Shown one piece after another: positions 1 through 9,838 of a stretch of 64,000 bases of DNA; position 1 is the stretch's first letter; the number at the start of each line of letters is the position of its first letter. The translations under genes were made by a program, and so were the position numbers. Source of the DNA: Phyllostachys edulis (lineage: Eukaryota; Streptophyta; Magnoliopsida; Poales; Poaceae); the NCBI GenBank assembly GCA_036346405.1, contig CM070561.1:25824215-25888214 (forward strand). Direction: 5' to 3'. The notes beneath the pieces are model-generated. The model had not been told where the DNA came from. It made no database searches and saw only the letters and a program-made list of their open reading frames with translations.

Positions 1-77
1 CCATTGAGGCCGTTGCCAAGGTCTGTGACAACACATATACAAGTGTTGGTAACATGTAAATAAAAGCGTTGTAAGGT

Positions 78-118
<41 letters not shown>

Positions 119-1400
119 TGGCATTGGATACTAGCAAATCGCTTCATGATTGTTTACAACGCATCTAACCATTGCAAAAGGTGTCCTTTTCATGTTGGCT
201 TATCAATTCGGGCTCATGGAGTTAAACAAAACACACATATGAAAGTGTATAACACAACTTTTTCATTGATATCAACAAAAAATTGTTTCATTACGAAGAA
301 TTTCCATCTAGCTTCACAAGTCTAGACTCGAGGCATGCACAGTTGGTACCATCGTGATCTAATAGCATAATACGCCCTAAAACATAAATGTAAGTACATG
401 TCTATACTTTTAGTGGAAGTCTTCGTTCTCTATGCCCTCGTGGTTCTATAAAAAAATTCTTCATTCCCAAGCATTCTCTATTCTACATACAAGTTTGCTG
501 AACAGTCCAAACCATCAACATATCTTCTCAATCTAAAAAGAGAAATAAGATTCATTTAGTGCATTATTAAAGTAAAATGTAACATTCCAACTCTTCCAAA
601 CAATTGGCAGGTACATACATGGAGCAGCAATTCCCAATCATTAATCGTAAGCTTATAGGAAGACGCCTTTTAAGCCCAGAACAAATCAAGTAAATGCAAT
701 ACAAAACTCTCAGCTCGTGGGATTTGTAAGAAAGCTAGTGACAGAAAAATAGATAAATTTTGCATCACAGAAAGCATTATAGAAATCCTTCTATAGTTTT
801 GCTACTATTCCTATGTGCTAAGAAATGAAGAGAAGACATAAGTTTTTACATGCTTGTACCGCTTCTAGATAGTTGACTGCAAAATCAATACCAACAATGA
901 AAGACCGAGATGGGCCCAACTAACACCATAGGCCTTTTGATGTAGGATCTCGAGAACTACACAAAGAGGTTGTTAAGATGTAAGGATCATATTATCTGTA
1001 ACCATTAGATAGCGATCGATCGACTCGGCGGTGTTCTTTGTTCTTACTACCAAGTCACAAGAACTGGTCTTACATGACCGAACATAATGTATAAAAGCAA
1101 GCGAAAAACTTCTTCAAATAAGAACATAGTAATATTGTACTCGGACAATCCAAATCCTTGTTTTGAGATAAGAGATGAGTTACGAGGAAGGTTGGTACTT
1201 GATTATGTACCAAACTCATTCTTGAATTCAAGATCATCAAGCTTCCTTATTTGCAAATGGTGAGCATTCAAGAAAATATTTCTTTGATAAAGAACAAATG
1301 CACATGCTATAGTATCTAAGATAACAAGAAATAGAGATTGCGATGCTAAAACCACATATTCAATAAGGCTGCAGGTGTAATGAAAATCAGCTTTTCAGAA
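1..1400. other. intergenic stretch, no gene seen
   Basis: No reading frame here looks like a known protein, and no RNA gene is recognised. The only notable features are an (AT)n run followed by (GT)n near the left edge and generally AT-rich sequence. It may hold the 3' end or downstream flank of the broken SR splicing-factor gene that lies to its right on the minus strand. Confidence 0.5.
81..119. repeat. AT/GT microsatellite
   Basis: About 15 AT dinucleotides are followed directly by about four GT dinucleotides. It is a simple sequence repeat, and the short open frames across it are repeat translations. Confidence 0.9.
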
Positions 1401-1410
1401 AATGAAATCG

Positions 1411-1452
1411 GCAGAAGAAGAAGAAGAAGCGGCGGCAGCAGAAGAAGAAGAG
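1411..1452. repeat. AGA/GCG triplet low-complexity tract
   Basis: An imperfect trinucleotide run of AGA with a GGC/AGC centre. On the plus strand it would read as Arg-rich and on the minus strand as Ser/Ala-rich. It lies downstream of the broken SR-type gene, but the minus-strand reading lacks the alternating Arg-Ser pattern of an RS tail, so it is listed only as a repeat. Confidence 0.6.
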
Positions 1453-1899
1453 ATCGGACTTACAACATACTTCATATCATCATAGTTTGTATAGTATGCA
1501 ATTCCTATGGTACTGTAGGAAAGCAGTGATGTAGGTCAACAATAGGTAGCAACAATATAGCATGCAGACTTGAGAAAAAGAACCATTATTCTGCACAACA
1601 ATGTCCTCGTTTAACCAAATTGATGAAAATAATGGTGTCCAGTTGAACGAATAGCCAAGCACTACTGCAATAGGTATCACAAGGAAAATGACTTAATGAA
1701 GAATCTTCTCTTGCATTAAGATTCTTAATATACTTGCTGGAATATAAACAAGGCATACAGTGCACACCATGAGCCTCACATGCTAGAGGATCAAACATGA
1801 CATGAATATCATTTTAAGATCTGCCGGCCTTTCACATATGGTCCTGATACATCATTCATAGAGTTACGACTTCATAGAGAAAAGGGAAAATCGTAACAA

Positions 1900-2590
1900 G
1901 ACATAAGAAAGCAGAAAAGTGAAACATATGCTCTTCTTGCAGACCTTTACATCTTTCCATGATGCGTAAGAAGGTAGTCGAAGTCGAATCGTAAAAAGGT
2001 GCACAAACGATTTGATTTATTAAAAGAGAGTAGAGCATTCAAGACTGATTTCAGTTTTTAATTTTATGCCATACCACGATACTCAATGCTTAGATACACC
2101 ACCACGGTGTCCTCCACCACCACGACTATTAGAAATGGAAGAAGAGTGACCTCTCATCGCCATGTGCGAGTTCCACTGGCGTAGTGAGCATCGGACATGT
2201 GAACTCAAAAGTGTTAACTACAAAATTGCACTGCACCTACCCTAAGTCGGTTCCCATCAAAGTTGTAGCCATCCTATCCATGAATTGCATCTTCACATGG
2301 ATGACGGGATCTTCAAACTACATGGCAGGTAACAAATATTAACAGCTTAGGATACTCTCATACTACACTAAACCCGAAGAATAAATTAGTACCGATAAAA
2401 GCATCAAATTCTCCATTCACATCAAGAGGTTAGATTACTTGTTGGTAACCTCAGACCAATCTAGTAGTAATCAATAAAGAGGACAGACAAATTTAAAGAA
2501 CCCAATCATATTGAAACAAGTTACCTCAACAAAAGCATAACCAGGCGTTCTTGGGGGAATCTTCAAGTCAATATCAACTATCCGCCCATA
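1900..2590 (-). pseudogene. SR34/SF2-like splicing factor pseudogene (partial, intron-containing)
   Basis: The remnant resembles an SR-family pre-mRNA splicing factor, an RNA-binding nuclear protein. Exon 2525-2590 is exactly 22 codons, reads YGRIVDIDLKIPPRTPGYAF then VE, and sits between a canonical CAG acceptor and GAG|GTAACT donor; this is the first RRM of plant SR34/SF2 proteins. The next exon starts near 2317 with FEDP and contains DGYNFDGNRLRV, but has an in-frame stop and indels. A third (about 2075-2175) begins with VELAHG, then needs a frame change to reach the Gly/Ser hinge and GGVSKH. A fourth (about 1930-2010) reads RLPSYASWKDV, the start of the second RRM. The exon with the initiator Met is not seen; the gypsy element at 2816 lies where it would be. 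Exon order and splice sites are kept, so this is not a processed copy. The family call is firm; loss of function is inferred from the stops and shifts. Confidence 0.72.
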
Positions 2591-2810
2591 CTGAATGGAA
2601 AATTTTGCAATATTAGATCTTCATACAATTGCAGTGCGGTTAACACACACTCGAAGCCAGAAACTAGCTCCACCTCTTGCATTCAGATGCACTGAAGACA
2701 TTAAAAGTCCAACAAGTATATTTACTTACTGATAGATAGATTGCAGATTTGTAGTGCTGATAAAGGCAGCTTGTACCAAAGATGTCGTTACAGTGAAATG
2801 TGTAACTTCC

Positions 2811-2815
2811 ATAAT
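2811..2815. repeat. target-site duplication ATAAT (left)
   Basis: The five bases next to the left LTR are ATAAT and are repeated directly after the right LTR at 7534-7538. Five base pairs is the usual duplication for Ty3/gypsy integration. Confidence 0.9.
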
Positions 2816-3741
2816 TGATGAAACACGGTGGCCCGATCTTCCGATAGGTTCAATTGATTTCATCGTGAGGACGTTGACGCTTTGAGGCTTCCGACCTGTA
2901 GATCGTCACCTCGCAATTCGCTACACCCGCACGACTGTCGTTATCAACCACGCTTGCATGCAATCGACCTTACCATGAGGGTTATGGTTCCTGCAAGCAA
3001 TCGAAGCAACTCACAAGAACAAGGTAGACGCAATCTGAATTATATTGCGAATATGGATGAAGTTCACAAAGTGGGGTTCCTCAAACCGAACAAGCAGCGA
3101 AACTGCAAAGTGGTAGAATAATCTAAGAACAACCCAACCCTAAATTGTGGTGGCTGCTGCAATATATAGGGGGGAGAACATGAGGAGGTTGACCTAGGAT
3201 TGTGCTGCCATGTGGAGAGGCATACACATCCTAGGCTTTGACCTCGCCACGCTTACAAGGCCTTATTAGGCCCAAAACGGTGATGTAGCACCTTATTTCA
3301 ATGTCTCTGACCAACACCCAACGTGGTCGCCATCGCTCGTGGGCACGGTCGTAGAGCTTGAGACACAGTCATAGATCTGGCACTGGTCATAGGACTAGTT
3401 GCAGGATCGTCGTGAGAGCTTGAGACACAGTCAGATCTGGCAGATCTGGTCGTAGAGTGGATACACACAGTCGTGAGAGCTTGCGATCCAGAGAACTGGT
3501 CGAGCCCTTGGGAACTCAGGTGTGACGGTTTGGATCCTCCCCATTATTCCTAAGTAACAAAAGATCACAATTTTTAGGTAGCATACCATTCTGCATAGAT
3601 AAATTATTAGCACCCAGAAACGAGCTCACCTCATAATTTAAGTGACGTGCACAAGCTCTTGTAATAGGACCTTATAGTTTAGCAACCGGATCTAGAGGAT
3701 TTTGTGTAGTGCGTGTATCCGAAGGAGTGATGTCCTCATCA
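2816..3741 (-). repeat. 3' LTR of the gypsy element (left copy)
   Basis: This is the same sequence as 6601-7533 apart from scattered differences. On the plus strand it begins TGATGAAACACGG and ends CCTCATCA. Relative to the element's transcription it is the 3' LTR, because the polypurine tract adjoins its right edge. A substitution near 3673 makes a stop in the polyprotein tail that is open in the other LTR. Confidence 0.92.
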
Positions 3742-4214
3742 TCCTCCCCCTCTTGAATTTGAGTCGTCCTCGACTCAATTGTTTTCTCCAAGTCATCACC
3801 CTCCTGCAAAAGGTTAGTAGCAACAGGAGGCAAAGCAACATGCATTTCTTCTAATGGATATGGAGATCCTTTGCAAATTTCACAAATTTTAGCAAGTTCA
3901 GATTTAGTGGCAAGCATAACACATCCCTTGAATTTAATTCCCTCAGACTTAGAACTAGGCGCCACTTTCTCCCCTTTAGGTGGGAGAACACGTTTTGCTA
4001 CTTGCTGATTTTCAGAATCATGCTCATTGGTCTTTCTTTCATTTTCAGTGCGCTCTACTTCATCTTTAAAATTTTCAGTGGCTGTCAAATGCAACAACTT
4101 AATCTTCTTACCTCTATGTGAGAACGAGTAGGTATTAGCTTTACCATAGTGCAAAACATCATTATCATATATCCAAGGCCTACCGAACAACAAAGAGCAT
4201 GCTTGCATAGGCAC
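3672..4214 (-). pseudogene. gypsy polyprotein: end of protease, linker, and C-terminal tail
   Basis: The frame opens with PMQACSLLFGRPW, the conserved end of the grass gypsy aspartic protease, continues through a charged Lys/Glu-rich linker (ERTENERKTNEHD), and ends in an acidic stretch and DPVAKL inside the 3' LTR. In complete relatives the reverse transcriptase would follow the linker; here the frame runs straight into the polypurine tract and LTR. A stop after VAKL in this LTR is a later mutation: the 5' LTR copy at the same point reads on through LQGPLTRARARHLNYE, the usual C-terminal end of these polyproteins after integrase. The piece therefore looks like protease joined to the tail by an in-frame internal deletion. 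A frameshift near 4255 separates it from the upstream frame. Confidence 0.8.
3742..3760 (-). promoter_or_regulatory. polypurine tract of the gypsy element
   Basis: Read on the minus strand, this is AAGAGGGGGAGGA directly before the 3' LTR. It is where plus-strand DNA synthesis would be primed, and it fixes the orientation of the element. Confidence 0.85.
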
Positions 4215-5002
4215 TACATCAAAGTCGGTACTATCTTTGTAATTACCAGCTGAAATTGCACTCTCACAACTTTGTTTACCTTTAACTTATCACACGAATT
4301 GAACCATTGGATGTAGTAGGGACGCGGGTGTGGCTGTGTGGTCAAGCCAAGCTTCTGAACCATCTCAGAGATTGCAAGGTTATTGCAACCCCCTCCATCA
4401 ATGATGACTCTGCAGGCTCTCTCCTTCACGAGAAATCTGGATTGAAACAAGTTGTGCCGCTGATTTTGCTCTGCTTTCTCCACTTGTGCGCTCAGCACTC
4501 GTTGTGCAATAAGGCTCACATGACTCCCTGTGTTAACAACAGATACTTGTTCCTCAGCATCACTGTCTATCTCGTCTCCTCCACCTGCAAGGTTAGCTGC
4601 AAGTACATATTCATCCTCAATATCACTAGCACTTACATAACCTCCGTCTTCAGTGGCAAGATATGCTCGCTGACTTGGGCAGTCCCTCATGACGTGGCCC
4701 ATTCCCTTGCAACGGTGGCAAACAATCCCAGTCGTACGGCCTATGGAAGCAACCGAAGAAGAACTCTTGGCTGGGGCCTGCACACTAGTAGATTTGCTTA
4801 CCTCGGGTGCATGTGATGGTGTCGAAGGTATTGATGAACGTGCCCTACTCGAGGAGGGGGCAGCAGACCGTGTAGCCGAAGTTGGGACTGTTTCAACTTG
4901 CCCCAGTGTTGATCTTGGTGTAGACGTGCTTCCAAAATTGTTCCTTGGCCTCTGCTGTCGTCCCTGCAATTCTTTTTCTACCAAACATGCAAGTTGGAAC
5001 AA
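4214..5002 (-). pseudogene. gypsy polyprotein: CCHC zinc knuckle and aspartic protease
   Basis: This continues gag in the same frame after a single stop at 5042. After a Ser/Pro-rich region it carries one zinc knuckle, CHRCKGMGHVMRDC (C-x2-C-x4-H-x4-C), which binds RNA during packaging. An acidic segment follows, then the retropepsin-like protease with ACRVIIDGGGCNN, in which the Asp is the active-site residue; relatives usually have DGGS, so the third residue is changed. The protease then runs through KLGLTTQPHP and YYIQWFN. The frame is lost near 4255, shortly before the second protease motif, which resumes in the next frame. The knuckle and protease identities are clear; activity of this copy is unlikely. 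Confidence 0.85.
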
Positions 5003-5041
5003 TCTAGGGACACTATCATATTCTTTGTAATCAACTATGTC

Positions 5042-5833
5042 CTAAATTTCACGTCTTAATCCTTCATAAAAACGAGCCATAGCAGCCTCTTCATCCTCAA
5101 TAATATCACAACGCAACATGCTCATTTGTAGCTCCTGATAATATTCTTCTATAGATCTATTGCTTTGGTTTAAGCGCTGCAATTTCTTACGCAAGTCACA
5201 TTTAAAAGAGGGTGGAACAAATCTGTTACGCATAGCAACCTTTAAAGCATCCCACGTAGTAGGTGCTAATCCATCGTTGCATACCCTATTCCACCAAATG
5301 ATGGCAAAGTTTTTAAATTCACTTGTGGCTTGTCTAACTCTATGCACTTCAGGAACTAAGTGAGCATTAAATTTCTGTTCTACCGTCAACTCCCAATCTA
5401 GATATGTTTCAGCATCATAAGCACCCGCAAAAGATGGTATAGTGAACTTGACTTTAGCATATGGATCATCATTAACACGTGCATTATGTTGCTGAGCGTT
5501 ATTACCTCTCATACCATGACGGTTGAAGTTCAACCGGTTCTGTTGTCGTGCATCAAAGGCGTCGTGGTTGTGCATCTCATTATCATTGTCAAATTCATGG
5601 TCATGGGCTGCACCTTGAGGGTCCACACGCCCATTGTTCAGTGGTTGATTGGCCAAACCATCGATGCGTGCATTGAGCATTACAATGCTATCATTGAGTT
5701 GCTGCAGGGTAGCATTTGTTTCCGCAAACTTCCTATCAATGTCGTCATTAATAGCATGGCGGTGTTCACCCAACACCCTCGTGAGCTCTTCCCCCAAAAC
5801 ACACTCTTGCGCCTCCAATTCCTCACCTGCCAT
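5042..5833 (-). pseudogene. gypsy gag (retrotransposon gag domain)
   Basis: Gag forms the cytoplasmic virus-like particle of LTR retrotransposons. The chosen start is the first Met (MAGEELEAQE) after the leader. An N-terminal heptad-like region (IDRKFAETNATLQQLNDSI) suggests a coiled coil. The central domain carries VKFTIPSFAGAYDAETYLDW, then WWNRV, MRNRFVPPSF and LQRLNQSNRSIEEYYQEL, the hallmarks of the Retrotrans_gag family. The frame ends at an in-frame TAG after GLRREI; the next codons (DIVDYKEYDS) still fit gag, so this is a nonsense mutation and not the natural end. The DNA downstream carries the zinc knuckle and protease. Confidence 0.88.
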
Positions 5834-5976
5834 GGTTAGTAGAAGACAAAAGACAACACAAAGATATTATCCCTATCAACTACTAGGTGGTGGAAGGTGG
5901 AATCACACACTCTCAAGCGTCTTACCAAGCTCTTGTGAATTTCTTACCCATTGCAGCAAGTGGTATGATCGCAGCA

Positions 5977-6263
5977 GGTCGAATCCGACTGGGTGGTCGA
6001 ACCCGAGGAGGTGGTCGAATCCGATTGGGTGGTCGAACCCGAGGAGGTGGTCGAATCCGACTCGGTGGTCGAACTCGAGGAGGTGGTCGAATCCGACTAG
6101 GTGGTCGAACCCGAGGAGGTGGTCGAATCCGACTGGGTGGTCGAACCCGAGGAGGTGGTCGAATCCGACTGGGTGGTGGAACCCGAGGAGGTGGTCGAAT
6201 CCGACTGGGTGGTCGAACCCTAGGAGGTGGTCGAATCCGACTGGGTGGTCGAACCTGAGGAGG
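5977..6263 (-). repeat. 36-bp tandem array in the gypsy leader
   Basis: About eight copies of a 36-bp unit alternate GGTGGTCGAATCCGACT and GGTGGTCGAACCCGAGGA. It lies between the primer-binding site and the gag start, so it would be in the RNA leader that usually holds packaging signals. Because 36 is a multiple of three, several frames on both strands stay open; these are not genes. Confidence 0.9.
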
Positions 6264-6586
6264 TGTTGCACAATCTCGGCTATAGCAGACAAACCCTAAT
6301 CGCAACGATGCAGCCCAGGGCAAGCCGAGATACACGATGACTAGAACAGCAAAGACTCGATGCTAGAAACTAGATCACTACGACTATACCAGCAACAAAG
6401 ACACCGACGATGGACTCGAATTCAACAACGCGAGAACTGAAAACAAAACTGTTAAAGGCACAAAGTGGTTTGGATAGCGGAAGAACTAAGATCTAAAACT
6501 TTTTGTGAGGCAATTTTCTGGACTCTAGGTGATGGAACACAACTAACAAAAGGGGATAAATGAGATTACCTAACGGGCAACCTAAT

Positions 6587-6598
6587 GCTCTGATACCA
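6587..6598 (-). promoter_or_regulatory. primer-binding site (initiator tRNA-Met)
   Basis: On the minus strand this reads TGGTATCAGAGC, the complement of the plant initiator Met tRNA 3' end, two bases inside the 5' LTR. It primes minus-strand synthesis and confirms the element is transcribed from right to left. Confidence 0.93.
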
Positions 6599-6600
6599 AC

Positions 6601-7533
6601 TGATGAAACACGGTGGCCCGATCTTCCAATAGGTTCGATTGATTTCGTCGTGAGGACGTTGACGCTTTGAGGCTTCCGACCTGTAGATCGTCACCTCGCA
6701 ATTCGCTACACCCGCACGATTGTCGTTATCAACCACGCTTGCACGTGATCGACCTTACCACAATGGTTATGGTTCCTGCAAGCAATCGAAGCAACTCACA
6801 AGAACAAGGTAGATGCAATCTGAATTATATTGCGAATATGGATGAAGTTCACAAAGTGGGGTTCCTCAAACCGAACAAGTGGTGAAACTGCAAAGTGACA
6901 GAATAATCTAAAAACAACCCAACCCTAAACTGTGGCGGCTGCTGCAATATATAGGGGGGAGAACATGAGGAGGTTGACCTAGGGTTGTGCTACCATGTGG
7001 AGAGGCATACACATCCTGGGCTTTGACCTCGCCACGCTTACAAGGCCTTATTAGGCCCAAAACGGTGACGCAAAGACCTTATTTCAATGTCTCGACCAAC
7101 ACCCAACGTGGTCGCCACCGATCGTGGAGTGCGGTCATAGGATCGGTCGTGAGCTTGAGACACAGTCATAGATCTGGCGGCACTGTCGTCGAGGATCGGT
7201 CGTGAGCTTGAGACTCAGTCGAGATCCGGCAGATCTGGTCGTAGAGCGGGTACACCTGGTCGTAGAGCTTGCAGATCACAGAGAACTGGTCGTAGCCCTT
7301 GTGAACCTGGGCATAGACGGTTTGGATCCTCCCCATTATTCCTAAGTAACAGAAGATCATAATTTTTAGGTAGCATACCCTTCTGCATAGATAAATTATT
7401 AGCACCTAGAAACGAGCTCACCTCATAATTTAAGTGACGTGCACGAGCTCTTGTCAAAGGACCTTGTAGTTTAGCAACCGGATCTAGAGGATTTTGTGTA
7501 GTGCGTGTATCCGAAGGAGTGATGTCCTCATCA
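6601..7533 (-). repeat. 5' LTR of the gypsy element (right copy)
   Basis: This is the partner of 2816-3741, with matching TG...CA ends and followed by the ATAAT duplication. On the minus strand it keeps an open frame (GPLTRARARHLNYE and onward) that matches the C-terminal end of a full-length gypsy polyprotein, so in this family the coding region extends into the LTR. It should contain the promoter, but I could not place a TATA box with confidence. Confidence 0.92.
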
Positions 7534-7538
7534 ATAAT
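7534..7538. repeat. target-site duplication ATAAT (right)
   Basis: This is a direct copy of 2811-2815 and marks the right edge of the gypsy insertion. Confidence 0.9.
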
Positions 7539-8077
7539 CAACATCAGCTAGTATAACTCTTAGAAACTGCTTAAATGCCATTGTTGAATTCGGAACTAGC
7601 TACTGATTACAAGATAGCATACATGAGAAATAATAGGCAGTTAAAAGGTAAACAATTAAGAGAATGGAACGAGTACAATTGAGTACTGATTACTGAATGC
7701 ACCAATGTTACTTTGAATGAACAAAGAGTTGGAACAATGTGATAAATCATGAACAATGACCAGGGGGAAATATCACAAAAAGATGTGAAATGGAAAGAAC
7801 ACCAAAATGTGTGTGGACTGAGAACACCAGAATGTGTGAAATGGAAAGAACACCAGAATAGTACAAAAATTGTAAGAAAATATTTTGCATATTCACATCA
7901 TTAGTTCATCACATGCATTGTACACAGTACACTAAAACATACATAAACAAAAATAGGATTAGGAGTTAAGAGGATTATTAGATAACTACGTAAGTTCTTT
8001 CTTCCTTTTCCTTCTTGTGAATGCTATCAACTGGCCACTGCCGCTTCTAACATACTGACGAATTTGCTCCTCAGGTT
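7539..8077. other. intergenic AT-rich stretch
   Basis: No coding feature is recognised. Short imperfect repeats of an AACACCARAATGTGTG-like string occur at about 7798-7860. The missing first exon of the SR pseudogene was looked for here and not found. Confidence 0.4.
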
Positions 8078-8500
8078 GGAGGAGGCCGCGACGGTTGGAG
8101 GGCGACGGATGGAGGACGAGGCGGATGGAGGGCCAGCGGTGGAAGGGGTGGCGGTAGGGGGATGGAGCCTGGAGGACGAGGCGGATGGAGGGCCGATGGT
8201 GGAAGGGGCGGCGGATGGGTGGGGGGGGGCTGGCGGTGGAAGGGAGGCAGATGGAGGGCCGACGGTGGAAGAGGCAAGGATGGGGGCTGGAGCCTGAGAC
8301 GACAAGGCGATGGAGGGCGTGGTGGAAGGGCCATGATGGAGGCCAGCGATGGAAGGGGCGGTGGTGGGGGGCTGGAGCCCGGACGACGAGTCAACAAGGC
8401 GGATGGAGGGCCGGCGGTGGAAGGGGAAGCGGATGGGGGGCCGACGGTGGAAGGGAGGCGGATGGAGGGCCGGCGGTGGGGTGGGAGCCAGAGGGGTCCT
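8078..8500. repeat. G-rich minisatellite
   Basis: Many imperfect copies of a unit around GGATGGAGGGCC-GGCGGTGGAAGGGG fill this stretch, with strong strand asymmetry (G-rich on plus, C-rich on minus). The long open frames on both strands translate only to Gly/Arg- or Pro/Ser-rich repeats. It may be a repeat inside a CACTA-type element whose end lies at 8681. Confidence 0.75.
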
Positions 8501-8667
8501 TCGGGAGGTGGAAGGGGATCGGGATGGATGGGGTTGCCGGATGGGGAAAGAGGAAATTGGGGTTGGGAATGGGAGGTAGTGGGCCGAGCAAGTTTCATGC
8601 GTGGTGAATAAGTTGGCCCTGCAACGTATGTGCTTTCCATTGCGAGTTATGTGTTGTTGTATGCATG

Positions 8668-8681
8668 TTCTTCTTGTAGTG
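8668..8681. mobile_element. CACTA-type terminus
   Basis: TTCTTCTTGTAGTG is the inverted form of CACTACAAGAAGAA, the standard end of CACTA-superfamily transposons. No matching opposite end was found to the left in the window, so the element may start outside it or be truncated. Called from the end motif alone. Confidence 0.45.
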
Positions 8682-8689
8682 ATATAAGG

Positions 8690-8903
8690 TGGTCGTAGTA
8701 AGGCTTATGACAAGAGGTGGTCGTAGGAAATCTAACGACCACTAGGTAGTCGTAGAATGGTTTACAACCACTTAGTTAAGGTTTTCCCTTATTAATGATA
8801 AGGGGTATACTTATGAATAACATGAAGATATTTCTATATATAATAACAATTATAGATAAACAATTTAATTAATTGAGGATTATTAGATCCTCGTCAGACG
8901 TAT
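8690..8903. repeat. GGTGGTCGTA repeat block, shared with 44940-45245
   Basis: Short direct and inverted copies of GGTGGTCGTA / TACGACCACC lead into a shared segment (TTAATTAATTGAGGATTATT, then AGATCCTCGTC). The same arrangement, with the same final words, occurs at about 44940-45245. In both places the block lies upstream of the same LTR tail. Confidence 0.7.
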
Positions 8904-8949
8904 GCTCACAATGACGCAAGAGGGGGGCCATGCCTGGTTGGTAAGACAT

Positions 8950-9838
8950 TCGATGTTAAAACCTTAGCGCGTAACTGGGTTGAGAAGGAGCTTTGTAAAG
9001 GTCTTGTGATAATCACTTAGCTACACGCTTTCAAAAGCGTGTCTTGGCCAGATTATAAGTCGATTTATCTCTTGTGGGTAAAGTCGTAAAACCTCTACAA
9101 AGTTAAAACTATTTAAACAGCTGTGTCCCCAGTTATGGACAACTCTCGCGGATTTCACACGAGAGGTAAAGTTTTAATAAAAATATATCAAAGGTTAATG
9201 GGGAGTTCACTTGGTGAATATAATATTCGATTGGTGGATGAGATGTTCACTACGTGATTTGGTTGGGAAGTGAATTGGAAGTTCATTGGTTGTTTTCAAA
9301 GAAATTGTTTACTTATTTAATTATCGTCTTTTGAATTATGCTCTGCAATCTATTTACTGTAAATACCCGCTTTCTGCAAAAGAGTCGTACGACTATTTCT
9401 TTGTTCAAACTTTGTATGAATATTAATTGCATAGTGTTCTCTATAACTTGCTGAGTACTTTATATACTCATGGCTTTAAATATTGTTACTCAGTTGAAGA
9501 ATATCAAGCTGCTTAAGAGCTCTTCGAGAAGGAGTACTATGAAGGCTTTACGAATTAGGATGCATTCTTTACTCGATTGCATGTGGACATGTTCAATAGC
9601 CTCTCTAAGTTTCCTTTCGCTGCAAGAGTTTATTTGTTTCTTTAGCCCTACATGGTAAGTTAAGCAAATATTGACCATAAGGTCCAGTTATTATTACTAT
9701 TTGTTACTTCGAGATATTTTTAGTTAAATCGATAAATGAATGATATTTCATCGATGTTTCCTATGTAAGCTAGCTACTGATCTAGGACTAGTTCAGAATA
9801 CACAGAAGGTTTCGGATGTGTAAATCTGGGTCCCAACA
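8950..9838 (+). repeat. truncated gypsy LTR (3' segment)
   Basis: It aligns by eye with the end of the solo LTR at 42040-47273: both contain ATAATCACTTAG or TAATCACTTAG, then ATCTCTTGTGGGTAAAGT, a GGACAAC/GGCATTG segment, TTTCATCGATG/TTTCACCGATA, CTAGTTCAGAATACACAG, and a final GGGTCCCAACA. The 5' part of the LTR is missing and no matching target duplication was found, so this is a fragment. Confidence 0.7.

Larger units (their letters stand above)
2816..7533 (-). mobile_element. Non-autonomous Ty3/gypsy retrotransposon with gag-protease only (TR-GAG-like)
   Basis: This is a complete 4.7-kb LTR element in minus orientation. It has LTRs of about 926 and 933 bp starting TG and ending CA, an ATAAT duplication on both sides, a primer-binding site matching initiator tRNA-Met, a 36-bp tandem array in the leader, a gag frame, a CCHC knuckle, an aspartic protease, a short linker and a polypurine tract. 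No reverse transcriptase, RNase H, integrase or chromodomain lies between the protease linker and the polypurine tract, so mobility would need proteins from a full-length relative. This matches the described class of plant terminal-repeat retrotransposons with a GAG domain. The LTRs differ at scattered bases and small indels, so the insertion is not very recent. One stop and one frameshift break the coding frame. Confidence 0.92.

Noticed and set aside
1662..1675. CACTACTGCAAT as the left end of the CACTA element ending at 8681
   Set aside because: It lacks the AAGAA continuation and subterminal repeats, so it does not match the inverted terminus at 8668-8681.
5887..6335. Overlapping open frames on both strands with GGRIRLGGRT, FDHLLGFDHP and RPPPRVRPP repeats
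   Set aside because: They are translations of the 36-bp tandem array; the unit length is a multiple of three, so frames stay open by chance.
8071..8640. Proline-rich minus-strand frame (about 190 codons) and Gly/Arg-rich plus-strand frames
   Set aside because: They follow the G-rich minisatellite and have no conserved domain, no clear promoter and no splice structure.
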